Below, piece by piece: positions 9,116 to 17,792 of a stretch of 64,000 nucleotides of DNA (position 1 is the first letter of the stretch; each line of letters opens with the position of its first letter). A model generated the notes under the pieces. It made no database searches. It was given only the letters and a program-made list of their open reading frames with translations, and had not been told where the DNA came from. A program made the translations under genes and the position numbers. The stretch is from Rhodovarius lipocyclicus (GTDB lineage Bacteria; Pseudomonadota; Alphaproteobacteria; Acetobacterales; Acetobacteraceae): positions 186,001 to 250,000 of the forward strand of contig NZ_JAAABL010000002.1 in the NCBI RefSeq assembly GCF_009900765.1, given 5' to 3'.

Positions 9116-10464
9116 CAGCCGCGATTCGCCCGCTCGAAGTTGCGCAGCACCACATTGCCGCGCGTGACGGCGTTGTTCAGCGCGGCCTCGGCGGTCTGCT
9201 GGCCCTGCAGGGCGCGCTCCATTTCCTCCTGCATGATCACGCGGATCTCGACGAAGCCACCCAGGCGGATGCCGCGGGTGTTGCCCGTCATCTGCCCGCC
9301 GCCACGCAGCAATTGCTGGATGGGAATGTCGGCGCCCGGGTTCTGGGCATAGAAGCCGCTGGCGCGCACCTGCTCGAAGGCCTTCTTGGTGACGGGCAGG
9401 AAGCCGGTATCGGTGTGCCACTTCGCGGCCACCTCGGTGCTGGCCAGATGCGCGAAGAATTCGGCGATGCCGCGATTTTCGTCCGCGTTGCGGCGGGCGT
9501 TGGGGCCACGGTTCATGGCCCAGAAGGCCGCGCCACCGATGATGCTGTTGTAGGGGGCGCCCTGCACGTCCGGGCTGTAGGGCAGCATGGCCGCGCCGAC
9601 ATTCGCGGCACCGCCCGGCACTTCCCGCAGGTAACGCGCCCGCGCGCCGGAACTGGCATGGATGATCGCCGCCTGGCCGGAGGCGAATACCGCATCGCCC
9701 GCCGAATCGCGGCCGCCCCAGCGGAAGCTGCCCTCGCGGCTCATTTCCATCAGCAGCGCCAGCTGCCGGGTCATGCGCGGGTTGTTCACCTGCAGCACGG
9801 TGCCGAGCCCGCCGAAGCCATTCTCCAGCGAGGCCAAGGGCAGGTTGTGGATCGCGCTGAACTGCTCGATCTGGCACCAGGTGGGCCAGGCGGAGGAGAA
9901 GGGCATCTCATGCCCGGACGCCTTGATCTTCTGCGCCGCCTCCCGCAGCTCAGCCCAGGTCGCGGGCGGCGCGTCCGGGTTCAGGCCGGCGCGGCGGAAC
10001 GCCTCCTTATTGTAGAACATGATGGCGGTGCTGCTGTTGAAGGGCATGCCCATCATGCGGCCGTCCGGCAGGCTGTAGTAGCCTTTCACCGCCGGCAGGT
10101 AGTCCTCGAAATCAATGCTGACGCCGGTCTCCGACAGCAGCTCATGCACCGGCTTGATGGCGCGGCCGGCGGTGATCATCGTGCCGGTGCCGACCTCGAA
10201 CATCTGCACGATGTGCGGGGCGGTGCCGGCGCGGAAGGCGGCGATGGCCGCGACCATGGTTTCGGGATAGCCACCCCGATAGCTGGGCACGATACGGAAG
10301 CGGGACTGCTTCTGGTTGAAGTCGGCCGTGATTGCTTCCAGAAGGCCGCCCAGCGGCTGGGCCAGCCCATGCCAGAACTGGATCTCGACAGGTCCGCCCT
10401 GGGCAAGGGCGGGCGCGCTCAATGTCATGCCTGCGCTGGCGAGGCCGAGTGTGCGGCGCTTCAT
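9115..10464 (-). CDS. ugpB: Extracellular solute-binding protein, UgpB type
   Basis: 449-residue periplasmic binding protein (cluster B). Signal peptide [23 protein letters not shown], then [20 protein letters not shown], the usual family opening, and a [19 protein letters not shown] segment typical of UgpB-like sugar or glycerophosphodiester receptors. ATG at 10464 is preceded by GGGAGA. The gene is 72 bases downstream of the ammonia-lyase gene and has its own candidate promoter. The ligand is uncertain; UgpB-like proteins bind glycerol-3-phosphate, sugars or related polyols. Confidence 0.9.
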   Translation of the reverse strand: MKRRTLGLASAGMTLSAPALAQGGPVEIQFWHGLAQPLGGLLEAITADFNQKQSRFRIVPSYRGGYPETMVAAIAAFRAGTAPHIVQMFEVGTGTMITAGRAIKPVHELLSETGVSIDFEDYLPAVKGYYSLPDGRMMGMPFNSSTAIMFYNKEAFRRAGLNPDAPPATWAELREAAQKIKASGHEMPFSSAWPTWCQIEQFSAIHNLPLASLENGFGGLGTVLQVNNPRMTRQLALLMEMSREGSFRWGGRDSAGDAVFASGQAAIIHASSGARARYLREVPGGAANVGAAMLPYSPDVQGAPYNSIIGGAAFWAMNRGPNARRNADENRGIAEFFAHLASTEVAAKWHTDTGFLPVTKKAFEQVRASGFYAQNPGADIPIQQLLRGGGQMTGNTRGIRLGGFVEIRVIMQEEMERALQGQQTAEAALNNAVTRGNVVLRNFERANRG

Positions 10465-10486
10465 GAAAACTCTCCCGACTTTTGTT

Positions 10487-10540
10487 GGCCGCGCGGCCTT
10501 AGACCCGCGACATTGCAAAGTTATGACATATTAGCGTCAA
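10487..10540 (-). promoter_or_regulatory. Candidate ugpB promoter with a 12-base palindrome downstream
   Basis: On the minus strand a TTGACG hexamer (10535-10540) is followed 17 bases later by a poor -10, TGCAAT (10512-10517). Between this and the ribosome site lies a perfect palindrome GGCCGCGCGGCC (10487-10498), which could be an operator or just GC-rich symmetry. The -35 overlaps the stop codon of the upstream lyase gene. Confidence 0.35.
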
Positions 10541-11661
10541 CTGGGTGAAGCAGCGCCGACGAGTTCCGCATAGAGCTGCGGATCGGTGGCCCCTTCGGTG
10601 CCGAAGACCAGCACGCGGCTGTCCGGCCCCAGGCCCAGCGCGCCATCACGGCCTGCCAGCCAGGCCCCGACCAGGCCGGCCACCGCCGATTCGCCCGCCG
10701 TAATGCCAAGCCCCGCCAGGGCGCGCATCGCTTCAACCGCGGCCTTGTCCGGCACGGCCATGAAGGCGAAGGCGGCGCGCTCCAGCTCCTGCCAGGCGAG
10801 CAGGGAAGGCTCGCCGCAGGCCAGACCGGCCATGAGTGTGGGCAGATCGCCCTCGACCACGGAAAGCGCGCCGGCCTGGGCTGATTTCAGCAGGCAGGCG
10901 GCTTCGTCCGGCTCCACCACGATCAGCTTCGCATCCAGGCCCATGCTGCGCAGCTGCACGGAGACAGCGGCTGCCACGCCGCCCACACCACCCTGCACGA
11001 ACACATGGGTGGGGGGCTGGGGCAGGGCCGCCAGCGCTTCCTCCGCCATGAGGCGATAGCCTTGCATCACGTCGCGCGGCACCTCGGTATAGCCAGGCCA
11101 GGAGGTGTCGCTGACCACGTGCCAGCCGTGTTCCGCCGCCGCGCGGGAGGCTTCACGCACCGCATCGTCATAGTTGCCGGGCACTTCCCGCACATCGGCC
11201 CCATAGGCTGCGATGGCATCCCGGCGGCCCTGGCTGACCGTATCATGCACATAGATCACACATCGCGCGCCGATGTTCTGCGCCCCCCAGGCGACGGAGC
11301 GCCCGTGATTGCCATCCGTGGCGCAGGTGACGGTGATGTCGCCGGCATCCTTCTTCGCCAGCAGTTCCGCGCCTGTGGTGTGGCGGCCGTGCTTGGCCAG
11401 CTCCGATACCACCAGGCGCATCACGGCATAGGCGCCCCCCAGCGCCTTGAAGGAGCCGAGGCCGAAGCGTCCGCCTTCATCCTTGTAGTGAAGCGCGGCA
11501 AACGGGGCCGGGGGCAGCTCGCGCAGAGGAGTGGGGGCATAGCCGGGCCAGGACGTGATTTCGGCTTTCGCCCGGCGCCAGCCGCCGTCTGGCAGCACGA
11601 CCACCCCAGGGGTGCCGTGGCGCGGATTGAGAAAGAGGCTGTAAGAATGGTGTCCAATCAT
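10537..11661 (-). CDS. Diaminopropionate ammonia-lyase
   Basis: 374-residue PLP enzyme (tryptophan-synthase-beta fold) that converts 2,3-diaminopropionate to pyruvate and ammonia. Visible: the lysine motif GLGSFKALGGAYAV (PLP Lys about residue 75), the DGNHGRSVAWGAQ block, SDTSWPGYTEVPRDVMQGY, which is diagnostic for this family, and the phosphate-binding glycine loop VQGGVGGVAAAV. Slightly shorter than the roughly 400-residue E. coli YgeX. The ATG at 11661 (MIGHHSYSLFLN) was chosen over a far longer in-frame extension that overlaps the divergent dehydrogenase. It lies upstream of the ABC importer genes on the same strand, so the importer might supply a related substrate, but this is only a neighbour inference. 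Confidence 0.9.
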   Translation of the reverse strand: MIGHHSYSLFLNPRHGTPGVVVLPDGGWRRAKAEITSWPGYAPTPLRELPPAPFAALHYKDEGGRFGLGSFKALGGAYAVMRLVVSELAKHGRHTTGAELLAKKDAGDITVTCATDGNHGRSVAWGAQNIGARCVIYVHDTVSQGRRDAIAAYGADVREVPGNYDDAVREASRAAAEHGWHVVSDTSWPGYTEVPRDVMQGYRLMAEEALAALPQPPTHVFVQGGVGGVAAAVSVQLRSMGLDAKLIVVEPDEAACLLKSAQAGALSVVEGDLPTLMAGLACGEPSLLAWQELERAAFAFMAVPDKAAVEAMRALAGLGITAGESAVAGLVGAWLAGRDGALGLGPDSRVLVFGTEGATDPQLYAELVGAASPS

Positions 11662-11706
11662 GCGCCCATGGTGCGCGCGACAGGCATGAGCCGGGAAGGG
11701 GGGGAT

Positions 11707-12681
11707 ATGCACATCACGATTCTGGGTGGTGGTGGTTTTCTGGGCCGCAAGCTGGCCGCGCGGTTGGCGCGGGATGGTTCCCTGAGGGGGCAGGCTGTCA
11801 CAGGGCTGACGTTGTTCGACATCACCACGCCGCAACCGCCCACGGGCGCCGCATTTCCGGTGCGCTGCCTGGCGGGGGACGTGGCGGATGCCGCGGCGGT
11901 CGCGCAGGCGGTGCCCGCGGACACGCAGGTCGTGTTCCAATTGGCGGCTGTGGTCAGCGCGGCGGCCGAGGCGGATTTCGATCTGGGGGTGCGGGTGAAC
12001 CTGCTGGGCAGTCTGGCGCTGATCGACGCGGCGCGGCGTTGCGCGGTGCCGCCTCGCATCGTGTTCACCAGTTCCGTCGCCAGCTTTTCCGGCAGCCAGC
12101 AGGCCGAAATGCCCGACGACGCCCGGCAGATGCCACTGAACAGCTATGGCGCCGAAAAGGCCGCCGCCGAGCTGATGCTGCAGGATGCGTCGCGGCGAGG
12201 CATGCTGGACGCGGTGAATATCCGCCTGCCCACTGTGATCATCCGGCCCGGGCGGCCGAACAAGGCCGCCTCCAGCTTTGTCTCCGCGATTCTGCGCGAA
12301 CCGCTGCTGGGCCTGGAAACACCATTGCCGGTGGGTGAGGATTTCGCCCTGTGGGTCAGTTCCCCGCGGGTGGTGGTGGAATGGCTGCTGCACGCAGCCG
12401 CCATGGATACGGCGCCGCTCGGTACGGACCGGGGCATCAATCCGCCCGGCCTGACCGTGACTGTGCGAGAGATGCTGGCCGCGCTGTCGCCAGCTGAGCG
12501 GGCATTGGTGAAGCAGGAGCCTGACGCGACGGTGGCCGGAATCGTGGGGGGATGGCCCGCCCGTTTCGCTTCCGCACGGGCCCGTCGCCTGGGCTTCCAG
12601 GAGCAGGTTGGTCTGCCGGATATTGTGGCCGCGTTTCGCGAAGATGATCTGGCGGCGACCCGCGCTGAGCGCGGGCTTTAA
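11707..12681 (+). CDS. denD: DenD-like NAD-dependent epimerase/dehydratase (D-erythronate dehydrogenase family)
   Basis: 324-residue extended SDR. N-terminal Rossmann motif ITILGGGGFLGRKLA, catalytic Ser region VFTSSVASFSG and the YxxxK motif SYGAEKAAAE, followed by IRLPTVIIRPGRPNKAASSF, which is characteristic of DenD proteins that oxidise the C2 hydroxyl of D-erythronate with NAD. The ATG at 11707 follows a strong purine-rich site (GGGAAGGGGGG). Divergent from the diaminopropionate ammonia-lyase with 45 bases between. No kinase or OtnC gene of the tetronate pathway is adjacent, so the exact substrate is uncertain. Confidence 0.8.
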   Translation: MHITILGGGGFLGRKLAARLARDGSLRGQAVTGLTLFDITTPQPPTGAAFPVRCLAGDVADAAAVAQAVPADTQVVFQLAAVVSAAAEADFDLGVRVNLLGSLALIDAARRCAVPPRIVFTSSVASFSGSQQAEMPDDARQMPLNSYGAEKAAAELMLQDASRRGMLDAVNIRLPTVIIRPGRPNKAASSFVSAILREPLLGLETPLPVGEDFALWVSSPRVVVEWLLHAAAMDTAPLGTDRGINPPGLTVTVREMLAALSPAERALVKQEPDATVAGIVGGWPARFASARARRLGFQEQVGLPDIVAAFREDDLAATRAERGL

Positions 12682-12686
12682 GGCAC

Positions 12687-12717
12687 AAAAAAAGAGGGGA
12701 GGCTTTCGCCTCCCCTC
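12687..12717 (-). terminator. Rho-independent terminator of the OmpA-like gene
   Basis: Perfect 10-base stem GAGGGGAGGC (12694-12703) / GCCTCCCCTC (12708-12717) with a 4-base loop; on the minus strand it is followed by seven U (12687-12693). It lies 24 bases past the stop of the minus-strand porin gene. Confidence 0.9.
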
Positions 12718-12741
12718 CCATACTCGAAGAACTCGCCGAGA

Positions 12742-13812
12742 TTACTTGAGAACGATCTCAACGCGGCGGTTCTGCGGCTCACGCACGCCGTCGGCGGTCG
12801 GCACCAGGGGGCGGCTCTCGCCGAACGCCTGGATGACCATCTCGCTGCGGGGCACGCCACGGCGGGCGAGCTCAGCGGCAACCGACTCAGCGCGACGCAT
12901 GGACAGCGCCTGGTTGTACTGCGGCGTGCCGGAGCGGTCGGCGTGGCCGGACACTTCGATGCGCGTCGAGGACACGGTCGTGCGGGCCGTCGCGGCCTCG
13001 GCGATGATCTGGCGCGCGCGATCGGTCAGATCGGCACGGTTCCAGTCAAAGAACACGAGGTAGGTGCGAGCCACGGTCTGCACGGGGGCCGGAGCCACCG
13101 GGGCAGCCACGGGCACGGGGCGCGGGGTGTTGAACGCATAACGCAGACCGACGAGGCCGGTGTGGTTATAGTTCGTGCCCTCGGCGCGCACGGCGCGGCC
13201 GTTCAGGGTGCCGTTGATCGTCGGCTCCAGGGTGCCCATGAAGCGGTATTCGACGGTCAGGGCCAGGCCGGGGACGACGTCGCCCAGGCCGAAGGCGCCA
13301 CCGACGATGCCCTGGTAGGCGAACTGGCCGTCCGTGTCGTTCAGGCGCAGGGAAGCGCCCGTCACCGCACCGCGAACATTGCGGTACTGGGACCAGATGT
13401 AGCCAACGCCAACGCCCAGGTAGGGGCTGAAGGTGCGCGGGCTGACGCCGAAGCCGGTCAGGTCGAAGTCATACAGGGCGTTGACCATCGCGCCGTACTG
13501 ATGCACGCCGCCGCCGTTCAGACGCGAGCCACGGAAAGCGTGGTCGATCTGGTTGTAGCGGTAGTTGCCTTCGATCTCAGCGCGGAAGCCGTTGCCGAAG
13601 CCCCAGCCGATGCTGCCAACGCCGGCATAGCCGACGCGGGTCTCGGTGCGGTCACGCAGGTTCACACCCGCGCCGCGGAGGCTGTAGTTGCTGTCCTGGC
13701 GATAGTTCACGCCAGCGCCGGCACCCACATACAGGCCGGTGATCGGCTGTGCCTGCGCCGCGATCGGCAGCGACAGCATCGTCGCCGCCAGAAGCGCCTT
13801 CTTGAGGCTCAT
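12742..13812 (-). CDS. OmpA-family outer membrane protein
   Basis: 356 residues. Signal peptide MSLKKALLAATMLSLPIAAQAQ, an N-terminal eight-stranded beta-barrel domain (about 25-215, opening TGLYVGAGAGVNYRQDS), a short Pro/Ala/Val linker with PVPVAAPVAPAPVQ, and a C-terminal OmpA peptidoglycan-binding domain (about 240-356). The latter contains TRIEVSGHADRSGTPQYNQ and PQNRRVEI with the expected Asp and Arg that bind meso-DAP. Links outer membrane to cell wall. A strong site GAGGAGAG precedes the ATG. Single-gene unit with its own terminator and a 185-base upstream intergenic region in which I see no clear regulatory motif. Confidence 0.93.
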   Translation of the reverse strand: MSLKKALLAATMLSLPIAAQAQPITGLYVGAGAGVNYRQDSNYSLRGAGVNLRDRTETRVGYAGVGSIGWGFGNGFRAEIEGNYRYNQIDHAFRGSRLNGGGVHQYGAMVNALYDFDLTGFGVSPRTFSPYLGVGVGYIWSQYRNVRGAVTGASLRLNDTDGQFAYQGIVGGAFGLGDVVPGLALTVEYRFMGTLEPTINGTLNGRAVRAEGTNYNHTGLVGLRYAFNTPRPVPVAAPVAPAPVQTVARTYLVFFDWNRADLTDRARQIIAEAATARTTVSSTRIEVSGHADRSGTPQYNQALSMRRAESVAAELARRGVPRSEMVIQAFGESRPLVPTADGVREPQNRRVEIVLK

Positions 13813-13997
13813 TTCATCTCTCCTCGATGCAAACCCAAGCTGATCGCGGTGTGGAGCACCCCACGTTGCAAGGGCCCATCACTGCGTCGCTCAAACATAA
13901 CGCGATAACGCCACGATGGGCACTACCAGATCGACCATTTCCACACACTGTGACTAAAACACCACAGGGGCGGTCGGACCCCTGTCGCGAAACCTTC

Positions 13998-15095
13998 TTA
14001 GCGCATTGTCCCCTTGGCCCACAACTCATTGGCGTGGCCAAGTTTTCTGCCCTTGCGGACCTCGGTCTTGCCATACCAGTGCGGCACGACATTCTTCTGC
14101 GCGAGGAGGGGAGACCAGGCGTTGAAACCCTCTGTCCCCACCAAATTGTGCATCACGACGTCGAAATGACGTTCAGTCGTCCCGAGCGGCAAACCGGCGA
14201 CAGCGCGAATATGTTGGTCGAATTGACTGCAAGGACATGCGTCCATTGTCCAATGGCCTGAGTTGTGCGGCCTTGGCGCGATCTCGTTGCCCAGGATACG
14301 GCCATCCGGCAACGCGAACATTTCCAGGGCCATGACCCCCACGAAGCCTAACGCTTCCGCCAGGCGCGCGGCATAGCCCGTGCAAATATTCGTTTGTTCC
14401 GCGCTCAGCCGCGCGGGCAGGATGGATTGGTGCAGGATATGGTGCTGATGGATGTTCTCCACCGGCTCATAGATCGCCAACTCGCCACCCACCCCCCGCG
14501 CCAGCACGATCGAGATCTCGCGCTCGAAAGGCACGAAAGCTTCGGCGATCAGCGGGTGCGGGGCCAGATGCTCAAAGGCCGCGATGGCGTCCTCGCGGCT
14601 GCGGGCCACGGCCTGCCCCTTGCCGTCATAGCCCATACGGGTGGTCTTGAGGACGAACGGGAAGCCCAGCTTGGCGCAGGCCGTGTCGATATCGGCCAGC
14701 GATGAAACCTGTAGCCACTCGGCCACTGTGATGGAGGAGGTCTCCATCCAGGTCTTCTCGGCGATCCGGTCCTGGCAGATCAGGATGGCGTCGATGTTCG
14801 GGCGGCAATGCGGCAGGGTCGCCAGATATTCCAGCGTGGCGCGGGGAATATTCTCGAACTCGAAAGTGAGGACATCCACCTTGGCGGCGAATGCCGCGAC
14901 GGCCTCGATGTCATCAAAGGCCCCGTAAGTGACATCGGCCGCCACCTGGGCGCCGGGCGAATCCTGTTCCACCGAATAGATGTGCGGGCGATAGCCCAGC
15001 CGCTCCGCCGCCATGGCGGACATCCGGCCCAGCTGGCCGCCACCCAGAATGCCGATGGTCGAGCCAAGCGGGAGGGGCAGGTTATTGCGGGTCAT
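13998..15095 (-). CDS. purK: 5-(carboxyamino)imidazole ribonucleotide synthase PurK
   Basis: 365-residue ATP-grasp enzyme of purine synthesis that carboxylates AIR to N5-CAIR using ATP and bicarbonate. Opening [24 protein letters not shown]-grasp core [17 protein letters not shown], and [19 protein letters not shown] near the C-terminus, all PurK hallmarks. Start chosen at 15095 (MTRNNLPLP), which overlaps the purE stop by 14 bases; a start four codons upstream (MAFRM) is equally possible. Follows purE, its pathway partner. Confidence 0.94.
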   Translation of the reverse strand: MTRNNLPLPLGSTIGILGGGQLGRMSAMAAERLGYRPHIYSVEQDSPGAQVAADVTYGAFDDIEAVAAFAAKVDVLTFEFENIPRATLEYLATLPHCRPNIDAILICQDRIAEKTWMETSSITVAEWLQVSSLADIDTACAKLGFPFVLKTTRMGYDGKGQAVARSREDAIAAFEHLAPHPLIAEAFVPFEREISIVLARGVGGELAIYEPVENIHQHHILHQSILPARLSAEQTNICTGYAARLAEALGFVGVMALEMFALPDGRILGNEIAPRPHNSGHWTMDACPCSQFDQHIRAVAGLPLGTTERHFDVVMHNLVGTEGFNAWSPLLAQKNVVPHWYGKTEVRKGRKLGHANELWAKGTMR

Positions 15096-15582
15096 GCGGA
15101 ACGCCATCGGTTTGCCGCGCGCGCCAGGCGGCCAGGCGCTGCGCCAGCCCGGAGTCGCCCAGCGCCAGGATGGCCGCGGCCAGCAGGGCGGCATTGATGG
15201 CGCCGGCCTTGCCGATGGCCAGCGTGCCCACCGGGATGCCGCCGGGCATCTGCACGATCGACAGCAGGCTATCCATGCCCTTGAGGGCGTGGGACTCGAC
15301 CGGCACGCCCAGCACCGGCAGGGCGGTCATGCTGGCGGCCATGCCCGGCAGGTGGGCGGCGCCGCCGGCGCCCGCGATCACCACCTTCAGGCCGCGTCCG
15401 GCCGCCGACTTGGCGTATTCCACCAGCCGGTCCGGGGTGCGGTGGGCCGAAACGACGCGGGTTTCGAAGGGAACTTCCAACTGCCGCAGCACATTCGCCG
15501 CGTGTTCCATGGTCTGCCAGTCAGATGTGCTGCCCATGATGATGCCCACGACAGGGGCATCCGTATCCGTCTTGATCGTCAC
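15082..15582 (-). CDS. purE: N5-carboxyaminoimidazole ribonucleotide mutase PurE
   Basis: 166 residues, class I PurE. The substrate-binding loop [13 protein letters not shown] and SAHRTPDRL with the conserved His are present, as is [11 protein letters not shown] and the late [10 protein letters not shown]. Converts N5-CAIR to CAIR. Starts with GTG at 15582, overlapping the ydcH stop as GTGA, so translation is probably coupled. Operon ydcH-purE-purK. Confidence 0.95.
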   Translation of the reverse strand: MTIKTDTDAPVVGIIMGSTSDWQTMEHAANVLRQLEVPFETRVVSAHRTPDRLVEYAKSAAGRGLKVVIAGAGGAAHLPGMAASMTALPVLGVPVESHALKGMDSLLSIVQMPGGIPVGTLAIGKAGAINAALLAAAILALGDSGLAQRLAAWRARQTDGVPHDPQ

Positions 15583-15782
15583 GCAGAAATATCCGGAAGG
15601 AGCTGGCTTTCCAGCCTGGCGATGTCATCCTTGAGGCGAAGCTTACGCTTCTTCAGGCGCTGGATGTGCAATTGGTCCACCACGCCATCGAGACTGCGCA
15701 TGATGACGGTGTCGAGGTCGCGATGCTCACTGCGAAGCTGGTGCAGCTGGCGCTGCAGACTCTCCCGATCAGCCAACATCAT
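15579..15782 (-). CDS. YdcH family protein (DUF465)
   Basis: 67-residue basic helical protein: [20 protein letters not shown] at the N-terminus, then [18 protein letters not shown], the DUF465 signature. Predicted coiled-coil hairpin; function unknown. The first ATG at 15782 is preceded by GGGGAG; the adjacent second ATG is an alternative. The longer in-frame upstream part (29 residues) has no family match. First gene of the purE-purK operon, a common arrangement in alphaproteobacteria. Confidence 0.88.
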   Translation of the reverse strand: MMLADRESLQRQLHQLRSEHRDLDTVIMRSLDGVVDQLHIQRLKKRKLRLKDDIARLESQLLPDISA

Positions 15783-15855
15783 CCAGGCTCCCCTGCGCCA
15801 CCATGCGGAGTGACACGCATGGATGACAGTGAACAAGTCCTCAAATGAACGGAAG

Positions 15856-15931
<76 letters not shown>

Positions 15932-15987
15932 GTCCGGGGCGCTTTCTACACTGGGATTCACGAATGTCCAGCCCTATCGCCGCACTG

Positions 15988-16023
15988 AAAAAATTTCCGC
16001 GCGCGGGGCAGGCATGCGGAAAT
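15988..16023 (-). terminator. Rho-independent terminator of the DUF1285-to-exporter operon
   Basis: Eight-base arms ATTTCCGC (15993-16000) and GCGGAAAT (16016-16023) with a 15-base loop; on the minus strand the hairpin runs into a stretch of six U (15988-15993). It sits 20 bases after the exporter stop at 16044. Confidence 0.8.
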
Positions 16024-16043
16024 ATGCGGCGTGCTTCAGCGGC

Positions 16044-17780
16044 CTAGCTGGCGAATGTCTGGGCCCGCACCAGCCGGGCATAGACGCCATCCGCCTCGAT
16101 CAGCGAACGGTGGGTGCCGCGCTCCACGATGCGCCCCTGGTCCATCACCAGAATGGTGTCGGCGTTCTGCACGGTGGACAGGCGATGGGCGATCACCAGG
16201 CTGGTCCGGCCCTTGCGCAGCCGGCCCAGGGCTTCCTGCACGGCGGCTTCATTGTCGGCATCCAGCGCGCTGGTGGCTTCGTCCAGCAGCAGCACGCGCG
16301 GATTGCGCAACAGGGCCCGCGCCAGGGAGATCCTCTGCCGCTGCCCGCCCGAAAGCCGGCCGCCGCCCGAGCCAAGCCGCGTCTTGTAGCCATCCGGCAG
16401 GCTGGCGATGAATTCATGCGCCTGGGCGGCGGAGGCGGCCTCGACCACCTCAGCCTCCGTCGCGCCGGGCCGGCCGCACAGGATGTTGGCCAGGGCGGTA
16501 TCGTCGAAGATCAGGCTGTCCTGCCCGACATAGGCGATGGACAGGCGCAGGCTATCCAGCGTGACCTGCCGCACATCCTGGCCATCCAGCAGGATGTGCC
16601 CGCCGCTGGCATCGAACAGGCGTGGCAGCAGCATCAGCGCGGTGGATTTGCCGGCGCCGGAGGGGCCGACCAGGGCCAGGGTGGTGCCAGGCTCCGCCGT
16701 GAAGGAGATATCCGCCAGCGCCAGCGGCTCCGATTCGGCGTAGCGGAAATTCACGTCGCGGAACTCGACCCGGCCCGGCCCTTCGGCCAGAGGCGCGGCG
16801 CCCGGGGCGGAGTTGATGCGGCGGGGCTCATCGCAGGCCTCGAACACACGGGCCAGGCCCGCCAGCCCCTCCTGCAGCACGGCATTCATCGCGCCCAGCG
16901 ACCGCACGGGGCGGGAGGCGATGAGCAGCGCGGCCACGAAGCCCGTGAACTCGCCGATCGTGCCGTAGCCCGCGGCCACCCGCCAGCCGACCAGCCCCAG
17001 CACGGCGGCCACGGTCAGCCCGCCCAGGGCCTCCAGCACCGGGTCCACCCGGGCGCGGGTCACGGCGATGGCGAACAGGGATTTGCGCAGCTCGCCGAAG
17101 GCGCCGAAAGCCCGGCGCTCCTCGATCTCCTCCAGCCCATAGGCGCGGACGACCCGCGCTCCCGCGAAGCTTTCGGTCACCAGCGCCGCTGTCTCACCAA
17201 TGCGGTCCTGCATGCCGGCGCTGGCGCGCCGGATGCGCTTGCCCAGATTCACGATCGGCCAGGCGGCGATGGGATAGAGCAGGGCCGCCATGGCCGCGAG
17301 CTGCCAGTCCAGCCACAGCATGGACCCCACCAGCCCGATCACCGTGAACACGTCCCCCAGCCCATTGAGCGCGCGGGACAGCGCATCGCGGATCACGGTG
17401 GCGTCGGTGGTGAAGCGGGAGGCCTGGCGCGCCGGGGCCCAGCGCCCGATCACGTTCAAATCCGCCCGGGTCAGGGCCGAGAACATCTTCTGCTGCAAGG
17501 TCTCGATGGCGCGCAGCACGGTGCCGTGCAGCACATACTGCTGCAGATAGAGGAAGGCGCCGCGCAGGCTCGTCACCACGATGATGGTGGGCGGCAGCAC
17601 CCAGATCACCGAGGCATCGCCCGCCGTGAAGCGGTCGAAGGCCTGCTGGATGACGATGGGATAGAGCGCCGTGATGCCCGCGAGCCCCAGCGTCGCCAGG
17701 ATCGCCAGCGCGATCCGGGATTTCAGCGGGGAGAGGACTTCCTGCCAGAGGCGGCGGAGCAATGGGAAGGTACCGTGCAT
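16044..17780 (-). CDS. ABC exporter, MsbA-like (membrane domain fused to ATPase)
   Basis: 578 residues. Six-helix transmembrane domain (about 20-310) followed by an ATPase with Walker A VGPSGAGKSTALML (about 375), signature [16 protein letters not shown], Walker B VLLLDEATSALDAD and switch His in VIAHRLSTV. Half-transporter that dimerises; the family includes lipid A flippase MsbA and multidrug exporters. The annotation as lipid exporter is not certain. Last gene of an operon starting with DUF1285; the CCA-transferase gene is 12 bases upstream. Confidence 0.9.
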   Translation of the reverse strand: MHGTFPLLRRLWQEVLSPLKSRIALAILATLGLAGITALYPIVIQQAFDRFTAGDASVIWVLPPTIIVVTSLRGAFLYLQQYVLHGTVLRAIETLQQKMFSALTRADLNVIGRWAPARQASRFTTDATVIRDALSRALNGLGDVFTVIGLVGSMLWLDWQLAAMAALLYPIAAWPIVNLGKRIRRASAGMQDRIGETAALVTESFAGARVVRAYGLEEIEERRAFGAFGELRKSLFAIAVTRARVDPVLEALGGLTVAAVLGLVGWRVAAGYGTIGEFTGFVAALLIASRPVRSLGAMNAVLQEGLAGLARVFEACDEPRRINSAPGAAPLAEGPGRVEFRDVNFRYAESEPLALADISFTAEPGTTLALVGPSGAGKSTALMLLPRLFDASGGHILLDGQDVRQVTLDSLRLSIAYVGQDSLIFDDTALANILCGRPGATEAEVVEAASAAQAHEFIASLPDGYKTRLGSGGGRLSGGQRQRISLARALLRNPRVLLLDEATSALDADNEAAVQEALGRLRKGRTSLVIAHRLSTVQNADTILVMDQGRIVERGTHRSLIEADGVYARLVRAQTFAS

Positions 17781-17792
17781 GGCAGCCGCCTA

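Noticed and set aside
13813-13997. Search for a defined promoter or operator upstream of the OmpA gene
   Set aside because: A TTGCAA hexamer exists but no convincing -10 at the right distance, so nothing is called.
13814-14261. Short frames on both strands between purK and the OmpA gene
   Set aside because: They overlap the purK 3' end, have no family resemblance or ribosome site, and are best seen as chance frames.
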